In this document: positions 35,325-44,297 of the stretch, one piece after another
How the letters are laid out: each line of letters starts with the position of its first letter
Numbering within the stretch: position 1 is the stretch's first letter
From: Anaerophaga thermohalophila DSM 12881
GTDB lineage: Bacteria > Bacteroidota > Bacteroidia > Bacteroidales > Marinilabiliaceae
NCBI RefSeq assembly: GCF_000191885.1
Contig: NZ_AEWI01000024.1
Span: 30,751 to 94,750, forward strand
DNA: 64,000 nt
Reading direction: 5' to 3'
Notes under the pieces: model-generated
The model's input: only the letters and a program-made list of their open reading frames with translations
Database searches by the model: none
Told to the model about the DNA's origin: nothing
Made by a program: the position numbers and the translations under genes

Positions 35325-36770
35325 TCAACTCTTTCCCTCTTCCTTCGGCCATGTCGGCATCTCCTGATGTTTCAGTTCCACATTGACGGGATAGTGTTTA
35401 CGCAGATACCCGGCCAGTTTTTCAGCGCAATATACGGAGCGGTGCTGTCCTCCCGTACAACCAAAATTGAACATTAAATGTTTAAAATTTTGTTCCAAAT
35501 ATTTTTTCACCGATTGGTCGGCAAGAGCTAAAACACTTTCTAAAAATGTTTCCATTTCTTTTTCTCTTTCGAAAAAGGCGATGACATCGGGGTGACGTCC
35601 GGTTTTGTCTTTATATTCTTCATATTTTCCGGGATTGTTAATGCACCGGCAATCGAACACAAAGCCGCCACCGTGACCCGAGGTGTCGACCGGTATTCCC
35701 CGGCGGTATGAAAAGCTGGTGATGAGGACTGTTAAATTCGCCGTATTGCCAACCTCCTGCAGTTTCTCCGATTGTGTAATCTTACGTAAAGCATCGGTCA
35801 GGGCCGGCAGTTCCATGGAAAAGTTAACTTTATCAAGAAGGTATTTCAGGTTTTCGATGGCAAAGGGGATGCTTTTCAGGAAATGCTCCTTCTTTTCGTA
35901 AAATCCACGAAACCCGTAGGCTCCCATTGCCTGCATGATGCGAATCAAAACATATCCGTAAAAATAGTCTCTGAACTCTTTTTCGTTGACCTCAATTTTT
36001 TGTCTGAGTACCGATATGTAGTATTCCAGTAATTCCTCACGAACAGTGGTTGGAAGATCGGCTTTGGCGTCAAAAAGGAGAGAGGCAAGGTCGTATTGAA
36101 GAGCTCCGCGCCGTCCGCCCTGATAATCGATAAACGCGGGCCCCTGGTCGGTTACCATAATATTGCGCGACTGAAAATCGCGGTATAGAAAATATTCGCT
36201 GTCGGCCTGTTGGAGGTAATCGGCAAATTTATGATAATCGTCTTCGAGAAGCTGTTCATCAAAAGGAACACCCGCCAGTTTCAGGAAATAGTATTTGAAG
36301 TAGTGCAAATCCCAGAGCATCGACTGTTTATCGAAACTGTGACGGGGGTAGCAGAGTGAAAAGTCGAGTCCTTTTACACCTTCTACCTGGAAAACTACCA
36401 GATTATCAATAACCCGTTTGTAAAAATCGACAATATTTGACGGCACTGATCTGCCCGACCGGGTGTTGGAAAGCCAGTCGTAGAGCGTAGTATTTCCAAA
36501 ATCCTCCAACAGATAATATTCTTCCGATTCGTCAACCAGATAAATTTCGGGGACGCTCAGGCCAAGTGCTTTAAAATGCCTGCTGAATGCAATGAAAGCA
36601 CGGTTTTCTTTTACATTTTTGTTGACTGCACCCAGCGCATAACGATTGGGCCCGGCAATGCGATAATAGGTGCGCTCCGATCCCGATGGAGGAAGTGGCG
36701 AGATGCTTTCGACGGGCTCGCGGGCCCACTCTTTAAACAATTTTTTGAGTTGATATTGGCTTCCTTTCAA
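35325..36770 (-). CDS. AmgK-like sugar kinase fused to RapZ C-terminal domain
   Basis: This 481-residue protein joins two domains. Residues 1-335 are an aminoglycoside-phosphotransferase/AmgK-type kinase with 'YRDFQSRN' (196-203, catalytic loop) and 'FIDYQGG' (213-219, metal site). Residues 345-475 are the RapZ C-terminal domain, with 'SFSYRRGIP' at its start and 'GCTGGQHRSV' at 437-446. The RapZ N-terminal ATPase domain is absent. AmgK phosphorylates MurNAc at C1, and RapZ-C binds glucosamine-6-phosphate in E. coli. The start is TTG at 36770 behind AAAGGA, since no ATG lies nearby. Function as a ligand-controlled recycling kinase is inference. Confidence 0.85.
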   Translation of the reverse strand: MKGSQYQLKKLFKEWAREPVESISPLPPSGSERTYYRIAGPNRYALGAVNKNVKENRAFIAFSRHFKALGLSVPEIYLVDESEEYYLLEDFGNTTLYDWLSNTRSGRSVPSNIVDFYKRVIDNLVVFQVEGVKGLDFSLCYPRHSFDKQSMLWDLHYFKYYFLKLAGVPFDEQLLEDDYHKFADYLQQADSEYFLYRDFQSRNIMVTDQGPAFIDYQGGRRGALQYDLASLLFDAKADLPTTVREELLEYYISVLRQKIEVNEKEFRDYFYGYVLIRIMQAMGAYGFRGFYEKKEHFLKSIPFAIENLKYLLDKVNFSMELPALTDALRKITQSEKLQEVGNTANLTVLITSFSYRRGIPVDTSGHGGGFVFDCRCINNPGKYEEYKDKTGRHPDVIAFFEREKEMETFLESVLALADQSVKKYLEQNFKHLMFNFGCTGGQHRSVYCAEKLAGYLRKHYPVNVELKHQEMPTWPKEEGKS

Positions 36771-36854
36771 TGTCCTTTGGTTTTTTCTGATTATTCTATC
36801 AAAACAGATTACTGGATTTCAGACCGCGCATTATAATTTTAGCTCATTGAAAAC

Positions 36855-37303
36855 TTTTCATCAGTATAAAATTAGTCTAAGTTATTGGAATGATGCAATT
36901 TATTATGCTTTAATTGATTTTAGATTCTTCGCTCCGCTCAGAATGACAGGCAGCTAAGGTTAAGGTTGAGGCTAAGGTTAAGGTTAAGGTTGAGGCTAAG
37001 GTTAAGGTTAAGGTTGAGGCTAAGGCTAAGGTTAAGGTTGAGGTTGAGGCTGAGAGTTCAGCCACAGGTTGACGTTCAGAGTTCAACACAGATTATTTTT
37101 ATTAACATCAATAAAAATCACATTTTAGTCTGTTTGCTTTTTTTAAATTCTCCCCCTTCGTCAGAATGACAAAGGGCCTCTTGTCATTCTGAGGAGGTAA
37201 CCACGAAGAATCTGTTCCCTGTTTTTGGTTTCTTTGATGATTAGAGGTTAAATGGTGTTATACATGTTCTGTTGTGGAAAAACGTTGTCATGCTTTTTTC
37301 ATC
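36855..37303. repeat. Long composite inverted repeat, right copy (about 449 bp)
   Basis: This is the reverse complement of 28007-28397, including the family B halves at each end, the GATTCTTCGCTCCGCTCAG and TTGTCATTCTGAGG motifs, and a longer GGTTAA/GGCTAA hexamer array (36955-37052). Length differs mainly in the array. It lies upstream of the AmgK-RapZ gene, whose promoter may be inside or just after it. Confidence 0.85.
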
Positions 37304-37634
37304 TTAAATCTTAAATCTAAAAATCTGATAATCTATTAAGACAAACCTTGCCATGCTCGTTTCATCAATATAAATATTTTTTCTTTATACGGGCAAACTG
37401 TGGTGTTGCAGGGGTTGGTAAAAAAAGCTAAAACGCAAAGACGTATGTTGTGTTTATAATTCACACTACTGGCTACTGACTAAAAACTAATGACTAAATT
37501 ACTTATATCTAAAAATCTAACGCTCTATAATACCAATTTCCAATATTCGACTTCTAACCTATAATCTCAAACTTCTGCCTTCTGCCTGTCAAACTTCTGC
37601 CTGTCGGCTTTTTTATCCATTTGTTCCGGTTAGC
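37304..37634. other. Spacer with short repeat debris
   Basis: It holds repeats of the AAATCTAAAAATCTGATAATC type and a partial family B end (CCTTGCCATGCTCGTTTCATC at about 37344-37364). No coding sequence is recognisable. Confidence 0.6.
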
Positions 37635-38339
37635 TTAGAACAAAGCAAACGGGAAAATAGCAGCATATTTCATCCAGGCAAAGAGAACCACAAAAAGCAG
37701 CGAGGGTAAAAGATCGGTTACCTTAATTTTTGCCACATTCAGGATATTCAGGCCCAGGCCGATCAGTAATATGCCTCCTGTGGCCGTCAATTCGTTTACA
37801 ACCGACTGTGCAAAAAAATTGCCCAGCCACATGGACAGTAAGGTGATGCCTCCCTGGTAAATAAGCAGCGGTATTACCGAGAACAAAACACCTATCCCCA
37901 TGGCCGCTGCCAGTGCCATTGAAGAAAATCCATCGAGTACCGATTTGGTGATGAGCAACTCAGGCCCGTTGCCAATGCCTTCTTCAATGGCCCCCAGAAT
38001 GGTGAGCGATCCCATGCAGAACAACAGAAATGAAGTGATCAGTCCTTCGGTAAATCTTTCATCCTTGAAATGAAGCCGGTGTTTGAGGCGCTCCGACAGA
38101 CGGCCCATCTTTTCTTCCAGTTTCAGGGCGCCCCCTGTAATGCCTCCAAAAAGCAGCGATAAAACGACCACAAGTATCCATTGACTTTCGAGGAACATGG
38201 AAACGCCCAATCCTATCGTGAAAAGACCAATGCCTTGAAATACGACTGTTACAACTCTTCGGGGCAGACGGTGCCGGAAAATGACCCCCAGAACACTTCC
38301 GGCAACAACGGTTCCTACATTTACAAGGGTTCCTATCAT
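37635..38339 (-). CDS. DUF554-family membrane protein
   Basis: This 234-residue protein has about seven hydrophobic segments. It opens with the DUF554 signature ('MIGTLVNVGTVVAGSVLGVI'), and later contains 'SVLDGFSSMALAAAMGIGV' and 'TATGGILLIGLGLNIL'. Members are known from many bacteria (YdfK in Bacillus subtilis); the transported substrate, if any, is unknown. It stands alone between repeat-filled spacers. Confidence 0.88.
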   Translation of the reverse strand: MIGTLVNVGTVVAGSVLGVIFRHRLPRRVVTVVFQGIGLFTIGLGVSMFLESQWILVVVLSLLFGGITGGALKLEEKMGRLSERLKHRLHFKDERFTEGLITSFLLFCMGSLTILGAIEEGIGNGPELLITKSVLDGFSSMALAAAMGIGVLFSVIPLLIYQGGITLLSMWLGNFFAQSVVNELTATGGILLIGLGLNILNVAKIKVTDLLPSLLFVVLFAWMKYAAIFPFALF

Positions 38340-38462
38340 GGGCTGCTTTCTTTAATGCCCTGCAAAAATAAGATACACAGGGTTAAGAAAAAAGAAAAAA
38401 AAGGAAAATCGGTCGGGTATGGGGCTTCGAGTCATTTATAATTCAGGTTTTTTTTATTATAT

Positions 38463-38496
38463 GAGTGCGGTATAAAAAGCATATTTTTGTCAAATT
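38463..38496 (+). mobile_element. Left-end fragment of a family A element
   Basis: The left terminus (GAGTGCGGTATAAAAAGCAT, then ATTTTTGTC) is present but the rest is missing. The remaining 38497-38673 is A/T-rich leader for the next gene. Confidence 0.7.
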
Positions 38497-38673
38497 TATT
38501 ATTTTTGAGTTCGTTGAAAAGTTTTAACCGGTCTCGTTTTTTTTAAGCAGAAGAGGCGACGAAATTCTTGATGTATTGTGGATACAGTGATAAGGTCGTA
38601 TTTGATTGCATATCATCAATTTTAAAAAATACAATAAAAATAATTTTTGCCAAATTTCACTAATGTAACAATT

Positions 38674-39225
38674 ATGAAAGAAACCATGAAAGAAATCATG
38701 AAAGAGATGATTAGAATATATATTATTGGATTCTTATCTGTTTCGATTTTGTATGTGATTCTCAAATTATCAATTGATTTATTACTACTCAATGAGGAAT
38801 TGATTGATTCGGTTGAACGAATTATTGAGTTATTACTTTTCGCTCTGGTATTCACATTATTCCAGGGATTTATAATAATTCAGTTCTTAAAGCCAAAAAT
38901 TTCACTTCTTACTTCTGACTCGCCAATTGAGAAAAGATTTGGTAATGTTGAAGAAGAGGTCAGTATAAATAAACAATTTGATTTTGAGAAATTTGTCAAA
39001 TCATTAAAAAATGATTTTGTAATAACCTATTCCGATAAAAATATTATTAAAATCAGGGATAAGTTCAAATTTTGGAGCTGGGGAGCAGCAGCAATGATTA
39101 GTATTGATAAAGAGAACAATACCTTAAAAATTAATTCATTCCCTCTTAACGGCACACCTGGTACAAAGGCAACTATCGATAAAAAATCAAGAAAATTAAT
39201 TGAGAAAAGCATAACAAAAATTTAA
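38674..39225 (+). CDS. Hypothetical two-TM membrane protein, A/T-rich
   Basis: The ATG at 38674 gives 183 residues; an upstream TTG at 38647 is less likely. Two hydrophobic segments (about 15-36 and 52-76) are followed by a soluble, Lys/Asp-rich domain ('FEKFVKSLKNDFVITYSDK') ending with 'KATIDKKSRKLIEKSI'. The gene is clearly richer in A/T than its neighbours, which suggests recent acquisition. It converges on, and overlaps by 4 bp, the amidase gene. I do not recognise the family. Confidence 0.6.
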   Translation: MKETMKEIMKEMIRIYIIGFLSVSILYVILKLSIDLLLLNEELIDSVERIIELLLFALVFTLFQGFIIIQFLKPKISLLTSDSPIEKRFGNVEEEVSINKQFDFEKFVKSLKNDFVITYSDKNIIKIRDKFKFWSWGAAAMISIDKENNTLKINSFPLNGTPGTKATIDKKSRKLIEKSITKI

Positions 39226-40073
39226 ACCTCTTTTACCCATCGTTGGCTGACCCAACCCTGAAGTTCGACCTTTATACGGAGCCAGCCGTTTTTTTCTTCA
39301 ATGATTTTGAGCTTTGTGCCCTTGGGCAGCGGGTCGGAAGCAAGCCGGCCATTTGTCGATGGTTCCTTTCTGATGTTTAAATAATCGGCCGAAACAACGC
39401 CATAGTTGATTGCATGGTATTCTACATTGTCATCAGGCTTTGATGATTCATCATCTTTGCGGCCGGTGAGGACTCTGTTTATGATTTTTTGAAGCGGGAA
39501 TGCCGGACCCGGGTCTGTTTTACGGCCTCGTGATACATCTTCATGTCCTACAATTTCTTTGATGGGGTAATTCTCTTTCAGCAAAAGGCAGAGCGTTTCA
39601 ACCACTTCGATTTGTTTTTCGGTAAAAGCTTCCCATGCTTGTTCCTTGTCGCCGTATTTGTGGGGGGCGAGTACGACCTGGCTATTGTCCACACGCTTGC
39701 CGAAATTTGAGTAATAACCGTCGGCACGTTTTTCCAGCAGTCCCGCATTATCAATCTCAATTCCAATGCTGTAACGGTTTAACCCCGAGCGTCCTCTCCA
39801 TTCGCTGATCCCTGCATGCCAGGCTTTAATATTGAACGGTACCAGCTGAACAATTTCACCTTTTTTGCCTATGATTACATGGGTAGAAGCTTTTGAAGCC
39901 GGATTTTTGAGCCAGTTGACAGATGAGTCGAGGGAACTACCCGCGGTATAGTGTATCACGATGGTATCGGGCAACCCTTCTGAAAATGCATCAGAATGGT
40001 TCGGAGAAGCATCGAAAGATACCGGAATAACATTGTCGTCCGTATTCAGAATATGTTTTTTAATTGTTATCAT
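39222..40073 (-). CDS. N-acetylmuramoyl-L-alanine amidase with SH3 domain (endolysin-like)
   Basis: This 283-residue protein has an amidase-2 domain with the zinc ligands H41 ('IVIHYTAGSS') and H177 plus D187 ('GHEDVSRGRKTDPGP'). A C-terminal bacterial SH3 domain (about 222-283, 'ADYLNIRKEPS...GWVSQRWV') follows. It has no signal peptide. It is preceded, with a 4-bp overlap, by a holin-like gene, so the pair looks like a phage lysis cassette in which the holin releases the enzyme to the cell wall. Confidence 0.88.
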   Translation of the reverse strand: MITIKKHILNTDDNVIPVSFDASPNHSDAFSEGLPDTIVIHYTAGSSLDSSVNWLKNPASKASTHVIIGKKGEIVQLVPFNIKAWHAGISEWRGRSGLNRYSIGIEIDNAGLLEKRADGYYSNFGKRVDNSQVVLAPHKYGDKEQAWEAFTEKQIEVVETLCLLLKENYPIKEIVGHEDVSRGRKTDPGPAFPLQKIINRVLTGRKDDESSKPDDNVEYHAINYGVVSADYLNIRKEPSTNGRLASDPLPKGTKLKIIEEKNGWLRIKVELQGWVSQRWVKEV

Positions 40074-40576
40074 CCTTCAGCAATTTTGGATTTATCGATT
40101 TTGCCGGCATTCGAACCCGTCATTATACGGGTGGCCCTGTTGGAAGCTCCCATCTTTTCTGCTGAACGTCCTACGCCATATATGCCCACAACTGTTCCCC
40201 ATGCCCACCAAAATTCGACAGGCAGCGATATTTGGGGTATTTTACCGGATGGTGTGCCGGCAATGAGTGCTATAACGGGCACCAACACATGAACAATAAA
40301 AATAAAGAGCAGTCCGCCGTAAATAATCGATGGACGCGCCCTTTTGGTAAAGGCGTCGCCCTGTGCCATTTCTGATTTAATGATATCGGCCCTGGATTCC
40401 AGTTCGGTACGATATGTTTCCTCCAGCTCTTTTTCCTTCTGCATGAGCAGACTTTGCATCTCTAATTTGAATTGCTGTTTCTCTTCTTTTGAGAGAGAGG
40501 ATTTGTCGATTATGCCTCCAACGCTTTCGACTACGTCAGACAGACTGCCACTGAAAATTTTGGATAGGATTGACAT
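40070..40576 (-). CDS. Holin-like protein (3TM, gene-transfer-release type)
   Basis: This 168-residue protein has an N-terminal amphipathic/charged helical region (about 20-70, rich in K, E and Q), then hydrophobic segments at about 84-106 and 118-136, and a basic tail. The layout and motif 'KRARPSIIYGGLLFIFI' resemble the 3TM holin family known from gene-transfer agents and prophages. It is translationally coupled to the amidase gene. No capsid, tail or integrase genes surround it. Confidence 0.72.
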   Translation of the reverse strand: MSILSKIFSGSLSDVVESVGGIIDKSSLSKEEKQQFKLEMQSLLMQKEKELEETYRTELESRADIIKSEMAQGDAFTKRARPSIIYGGLLFIFIVHVLVPVIALIAGTPSGKIPQISLPVEFWWAWGTVVGIYGVGRSAEKMGASNRATRIMTGSNAGKIDKSKIAEG

Positions 40577-40784
40577 ATTTGAAATTTTTGATGTGAAAAT
40601 AAAAAGTGATTCGAATGGATAAAATTAAATGAAAGACTGAAAAAAATCAAGCATATTTTGTTAACCAAATAGTCCGTTAAAAAAAGCCAAAACACAGAGA
40701 CGCAATGACACAAGGTTTTTATTATGAGGGAGTTGTGATTTGTTCCATTAATTGTTTAAACAATTAATTACCACACATCAGTAA

Positions 40785-40997
40785 AAGTTTATCGGAGTAT
40801 TGTAAAGTGCCGGTTGCTGTGTTACGCTCGTCCGAAAATTATTCATCCCGAAGTAGCTTTTGTAAGGTTTATAAATAAAAAACCAACAAAAGCACATTCG
40901 GGACTCGGTTTTTGGCTGCTTCGCAAGCCTAGCAACCGACACTTTCTGAACAGACACATGATTTGATACAACTTTTCCCTACTTTATAGACTGGCAC
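40785..40997. repeat. Family C palindromic repeat, copy 1
   Basis: Internal arms AAAGTGCCGGTTGCT (40804-40818) and AGCAACCGACACTTT (40931-40945) enclose a second pair (CATCCCGAAGTAGCTTTTG with CAAAAGCACATTCGGGA). A related element lies at 56645-56808, sharing GTTACGCT, CTGCTTCGCAAGCC-type and CTTTCTGAACAGA blocks. No gene is present in 40577-41115. Confidence 0.7.
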
Positions 40998-41115
40998 TAA
41001 TTATAGAATTTGTACCTTTAGTTCAAATTAAGACGTAAATGAGTGACGAATTTTTGTGTGATATTGAGCATGCTGCCCGGTTGGCAGATTTTTTAAATTT
41101 AACTGTCTATCACCT

Positions 41116-41790
41116 ATGAGAACCAAATTTATTTTACTCTTTGTGTTTGTGACAACTTTTGCAGTTGCACCAATTCATTCGCAGAACAGAGTTGTTACCG
41201 GACGGGTTCTGACGCTGAATGATCTTCCGGTAGCCAACTTTAAAGTAGAGGCCAAAAAGAGCGAAACCGGTGCCATGACCGATTCTGCCGGATGGTTTAC
41301 TATTGTTACTTATCCTAAAGACGTACTGCTTTTTAAAGGAAAGGTGTTTCGTAATGAGAGACTAAGAATTAACCAGCGAACACCGGACACCGTGTACGTG
41401 AACGTGGAATTTATTAATACGCCCGAAAATAAAGAAATAGCTGTCGGGTATGGCTATGTTGAAGAAGACGAATTGTTGCATTCCATTTCTCATTTGGATA
41501 GTGGGCAAGCCGATTTTTCGCAATACAGGGATATATTCGAATTGATAAGGGGGCGTTTTGCCGGAGTACAGATACAGGGAAATGAAGTCATTATTCGTGG
41601 AATCAGTTCTATTAATCTATCCAGCTGTGCGCTTTACGTTGTTGATGGCGTTGTGGTTAGTGATATTAGTAGCATCAACCCATCCGATGTGAAAAGCATC
41701 AATGTATTAAAAGATTCCGGAGCCTCTATTTACGGTAGTCGAGGTGCTAATGGGGTTGTTGTAATTGAAACGAAACGTGGAAATGAATAG
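41116..41790 (+). CDS. Plug-only TonB-receptor-like protein
   Basis: This 224-residue secreted protein has a signal peptide (about 1-22), a CarboxypepD-reg-like beta-sandwich (about 24-95), and a SusC-type plug domain (about 115-222) containing 'DIFELIRGRFAGVQIQG', 'VIIRGISSINLSS' and 'ASIYGSRGANGVVVIETKRG'. It stops exactly where a receptor's barrel would begin, and no barrel follows. It could be a stand-alone adaptor, an alternative plug, or a truncated receptor. The clean end favours a real short protein. Confidence 0.8.
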   Translation: MRTKFILLFVFVTTFAVAPIHSQNRVVTGRVLTLNDLPVANFKVEAKKSETGAMTDSAGWFTIVTYPKDVLLFKGKVFRNERLRINQRTPDTVYVNVEFINTPENKEIAVGYGYVEEDELLHSISHLDSGQADFSQYRDIFELIRGRFAGVQIQGNEVIIRGISSINLSSCALYVVDGVVVSDISSINPSDVKSINVLKDSGASIYGSRGANGVVVIETKRGNE

Positions 41791-41964
41791 GGGTAAGATT
41801 ATCAGGTATTTGTCCGGGGGTATTCAACAAATGCAATGATGCATTCAGTCCGGACGGAAGAATTACTGACCGATGGAGAATACAGACATTTTGGTTTCAA
41901 TAACAATTCTGAATCGTGAATGTGTCAATGCCTGCGTAGCCCCGAAAAAAATGCCTGATTATTG

Positions 41965-41994
41965 TTGTCGAAAAAAATTAAGTTTCTATATTTG
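41965..41994 (+). promoter_or_regulatory. Promoter of tRNA-Leu
   Basis: TTG (41965-41967), a 19-nt spacer and TATATTTG (41987-41994) match the Bacteroidota consensus. Transcription should begin about 42001, 33 nt before the tRNA. Confidence 0.7.
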
Positions 41995-42033
41995 CACCGC
42001 TGTTGAGCGAAACGGCAACACCTGAAAATACTG

Positions 42034-42117
42034 GCCCAGATGGCGGAATTGGTAGACGCGCTAGTTTCAGGGACTAGTGTCCTTTTGGACGTGCAGGTTC
42101 GAGTCCTGTTCTGGGCA
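42034..42117 (+). tRNA. tRNA-Leu (anticodon CAG)
   Basis: The 84-nt gene folds as a class II tRNA. The acceptor is GCCCAGA/TCTGGGC, the D-loop contains GGTAGACGCG, and the anticodon CAG lies at 42068-42070. A long variable arm follows (GTCC...GGAC), then a TTCGAGTC T-loop and discriminator A. It reads CUG codons. CCA is not encoded. Confidence 0.95.
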
Positions 42118-42118
42118 C

Positions 42119-42166
42119 AAAAAAGCTGCAACGGATTATTTATTAATCGGTTGCAGCTTTTTTTTC
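42119..42166. terminator. Bidirectional terminator between tRNA-Leu and rocD
   Basis: AAAAAAGCTGCAACgg and ccGTTGCAGCTTTTTT-type arms form a long stem, with A- and T-runs that serve both strands. Confidence 0.85.
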
Positions 42167-42181
42167 TGATGATTGTTTTTC

Positions 42182-43405
42182 TCAGCTCATCTCAAGAATG
42201 GTTTTCTTGATAATTTCTATGGCTTCTCTTAATTGCTCCTCGTTGATGATAAGCGGCGGCGCAAACCGGATGATATGCTGATGAGTAGGCTTGGCAATCA
42301 GACCGTTTTCCTTCATGGTCACACATACATCCCATGCTTCTTTTCCGTTTTTGGGACGAATCACTATGGCATTGAGCAGCCCTTTTCCCCGCACCGTTTC
42401 TATCATCTCCGAATTGATCTTTTTCATCTCTTCACGGAAAATTTTACCCAGACGTTCGGCATTTTCTTCCAGCTTTTCGTCTTTAACAACCTGAAGTGCC
42501 TCCATGGCCACTTTGCAGGCAAGCGGGTTACCACCGTAAGTGGACCCATGTTCGCCAGGGCGGATCACCAGCATTATGTCGTCGTCGGCCAGGACTGCAG
42601 ATACCGGATAAACACCACCCGAAACAGCCTTGCCAAGAATAAGGACATCCGGATGAACGTCTTCATGATCGCAGGCAAGCATTTTACCGGTTCTTCCTAT
42701 TCCGGTCTGTACTTCGTCGGCCATAAACAAAACATTGTTGGCTTTACAGAGATCGTAGGCCCTTTTCAGGAAACCATCATCGGGAACATAAACACCTGCT
42801 TCTCCCTGTATGGGCTCAACCAGAAATCCCGCAACATTGGGATCTTTTAGCTCTTTTTCCAGAGCATCCGTGTCATTATACGGTATGGTAACAAAACCCG
42901 GGGTGAAGGGTCCGTATCCTCCATAACTGTCCGGATCAGTAGACATACTTACAATAGTTATGGTTCGTCCGTGAAAATTGCCTTCACAGACGATAATCTT
43001 TGCCTGGTTTTCGGGGATTCCTTTTTTCTTGTATCCCCACTTGCGACAAAGTTTAAGGGCTGTTTCATCCGCTTCGGCACCGGTATTCATCATCAGTACC
43101 TTGTCGTATCCGAAATATTGTGTGATATACTCTTCAAACTCTCCCAGGACATTATTGTAGAAAGCCCTGGAAGTGAGTGTGAGTTTCGAAGCTTGCTGGT
43201 TGAGTGCTTTGATAATTCTCGGATGGCAATGCCCCTGATTAAGAGCAGAATAGGCTGACAGGAAATCAAAATAGCGACGCCCTTCAACATCCCAGACAAA
43301 AATGCCTTCACCCTTTTCCAGAACAACCGGAAGCGGATGGTAATTGTGTGCGCCGTATTTTTCTTCACGCGCAATGTAGTCGTTTGTAGTCTTTGGTTGT
43401 TTCAT
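42182..43405 (-). CDS. rocD: Ornithine--oxo-acid transaminase
   Basis: This 407-residue PLP enzyme of aminotransferase class III interconverts ornithine and glutamate-semialdehyde. Visible features are '[20 protein letters not shown]', '[17 protein letters not shown]', '[16 protein letters not shown]' and the PLP lysine at about 259 in '[10 protein letters not shown]'. These match RocD more closely than ArgD or GabT. An extended hairpin repeat lies immediately upstream of its start codon. Confidence 0.93.
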   Translation of the reverse strand: MKQPKTTNDYIAREEKYGAHNYHPLPVVLEKGEGIFVWDVEGRRYFDFLSAYSALNQGHCHPRIIKALNQQASKLTLTSRAFYNNVLGEFEEYITQYFGYDKVLMMNTGAEADETALKLCRKWGYKKKGIPENQAKIIVCEGNFHGRTITIVSMSTDPDSYGGYGPFTPGFVTIPYNDTDALEKELKDPNVAGFLVEPIQGEAGVYVPDDGFLKRAYDLCKANNVLFMADEVQTGIGRTGKMLACDHEDVHPDVLILGKAVSGGVYPVSAVLADDDIMLVIRPGEHGSTYGGNPLACKVAMEALQVVKDEKLEENAERLGKIFREEMKKINSEMIETVRGKGLLNAIVIRPKNGKEAWDVCVTMKENGLIAKPTHQHIIRFAPPLIINEEQLREAIEIIKKTILEMS

Positions 43406-43425
43406 ATAATGCCGATTTAATTTAG

Positions 43426-43599
43426 CCTGCTTTATTCATAAGTTTTCGTCATGAGATGTTCAAATATCAAAAAACGCAAGCAACCGCAGACAAATTTGAT
43501 GCAGGAAATAGTGAACTATTTTCAAATCAAATTTGATGAGGACGCTTGTATTTTGCCGATAGTTGAGCATTGTAATAGATAATTTATGAATAATGCAGG
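43426..43599. repeat. Family D long hairpin element (174 bp) upstream of rocD
   Basis: The ends CCTGCTTTATTCATAA and TTTATGAATAATGCAGG are complementary. Inner arms also pair imperfectly (GTTCAAATATC...CGCAAGC with GCTTG...GATAGTTGAGC), so the whole segment could form one long stem. One arm recurs at 53170-53246. Confidence 0.75.
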
Positions 43600-43874
43600 T
43601 TAGGTTTAGAATATGATCGAGACCATTTTCTTTGCTAAAAATATATTTGTGGTACTATCCTTACTTTAGTGATTTATATTATATAAAACATTGTTCAAAT
43701 ATTGCTTCTTTTGATTGATACAATAAGGCAATCTTTGCCATGCTCGTTTCATCTGAGGGAAAAGAACTTCTTAACTTATATATCCTTTACCAACTCTTTT
43801 GAAAGCTGATAGATTTTCAACTTCTGAAAACTATCAATAGATCGTTAGATTTTTAGATATAAGATGTAAGATAA

Positions 43875-43975
43875 TTCATCAGTATAAATTAACTATAAGT
43901 TATTGGTCTGATGGAACTCGCATGCAAGCATTTATACATATTCTTGTTGTGGAAAACCTTGCCATGCTCGTTTCG
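43875..43975 (-). repeat. Family B repeat, complete
   Basis: It runs from TTCATCAGTATAAATTAAC through CTGATGGAACTCGCATGCAAG to CTTGCCATGCTCGTTTCG. A loose fragment of the same family lies at about 43734-43756. The rest of 43600-44297 shows no coding sequence. Confidence 0.85.
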
Positions 43976-44297
43976 TACAACCTTGATATACTGTATTTAA
44001 CAACTAAACCTCTTTAGATGCAAACAATTGTTTTGCAATGTTTTGCAAAAGTTTAACGGAGTATTGAACTATAATACAATATATAAACTACATTAAACTA
44101 TATTTTAACTAACATATAAACAAATTGCAAGTTATCATTAAATTCGTGGTAGAACCATATTTGTTAAAGTCCTATAGCCTGTCCGTATTTTCGGAGCACA
44201 TCTTTATCTCAAAATACGGAAATCTCTTTTTCAAAAACACTGAAATTTATCAGCGATGAAGTAATTTTTTATCAATACTGATTTGGATGTTGAAGTG

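Noticed and set aside
41836..41919. 27-codon frame after the plug-only gene
   Set aside because: Too short, no ribosome-binding site and no recognisable motif; possibly a remnant but not supported.
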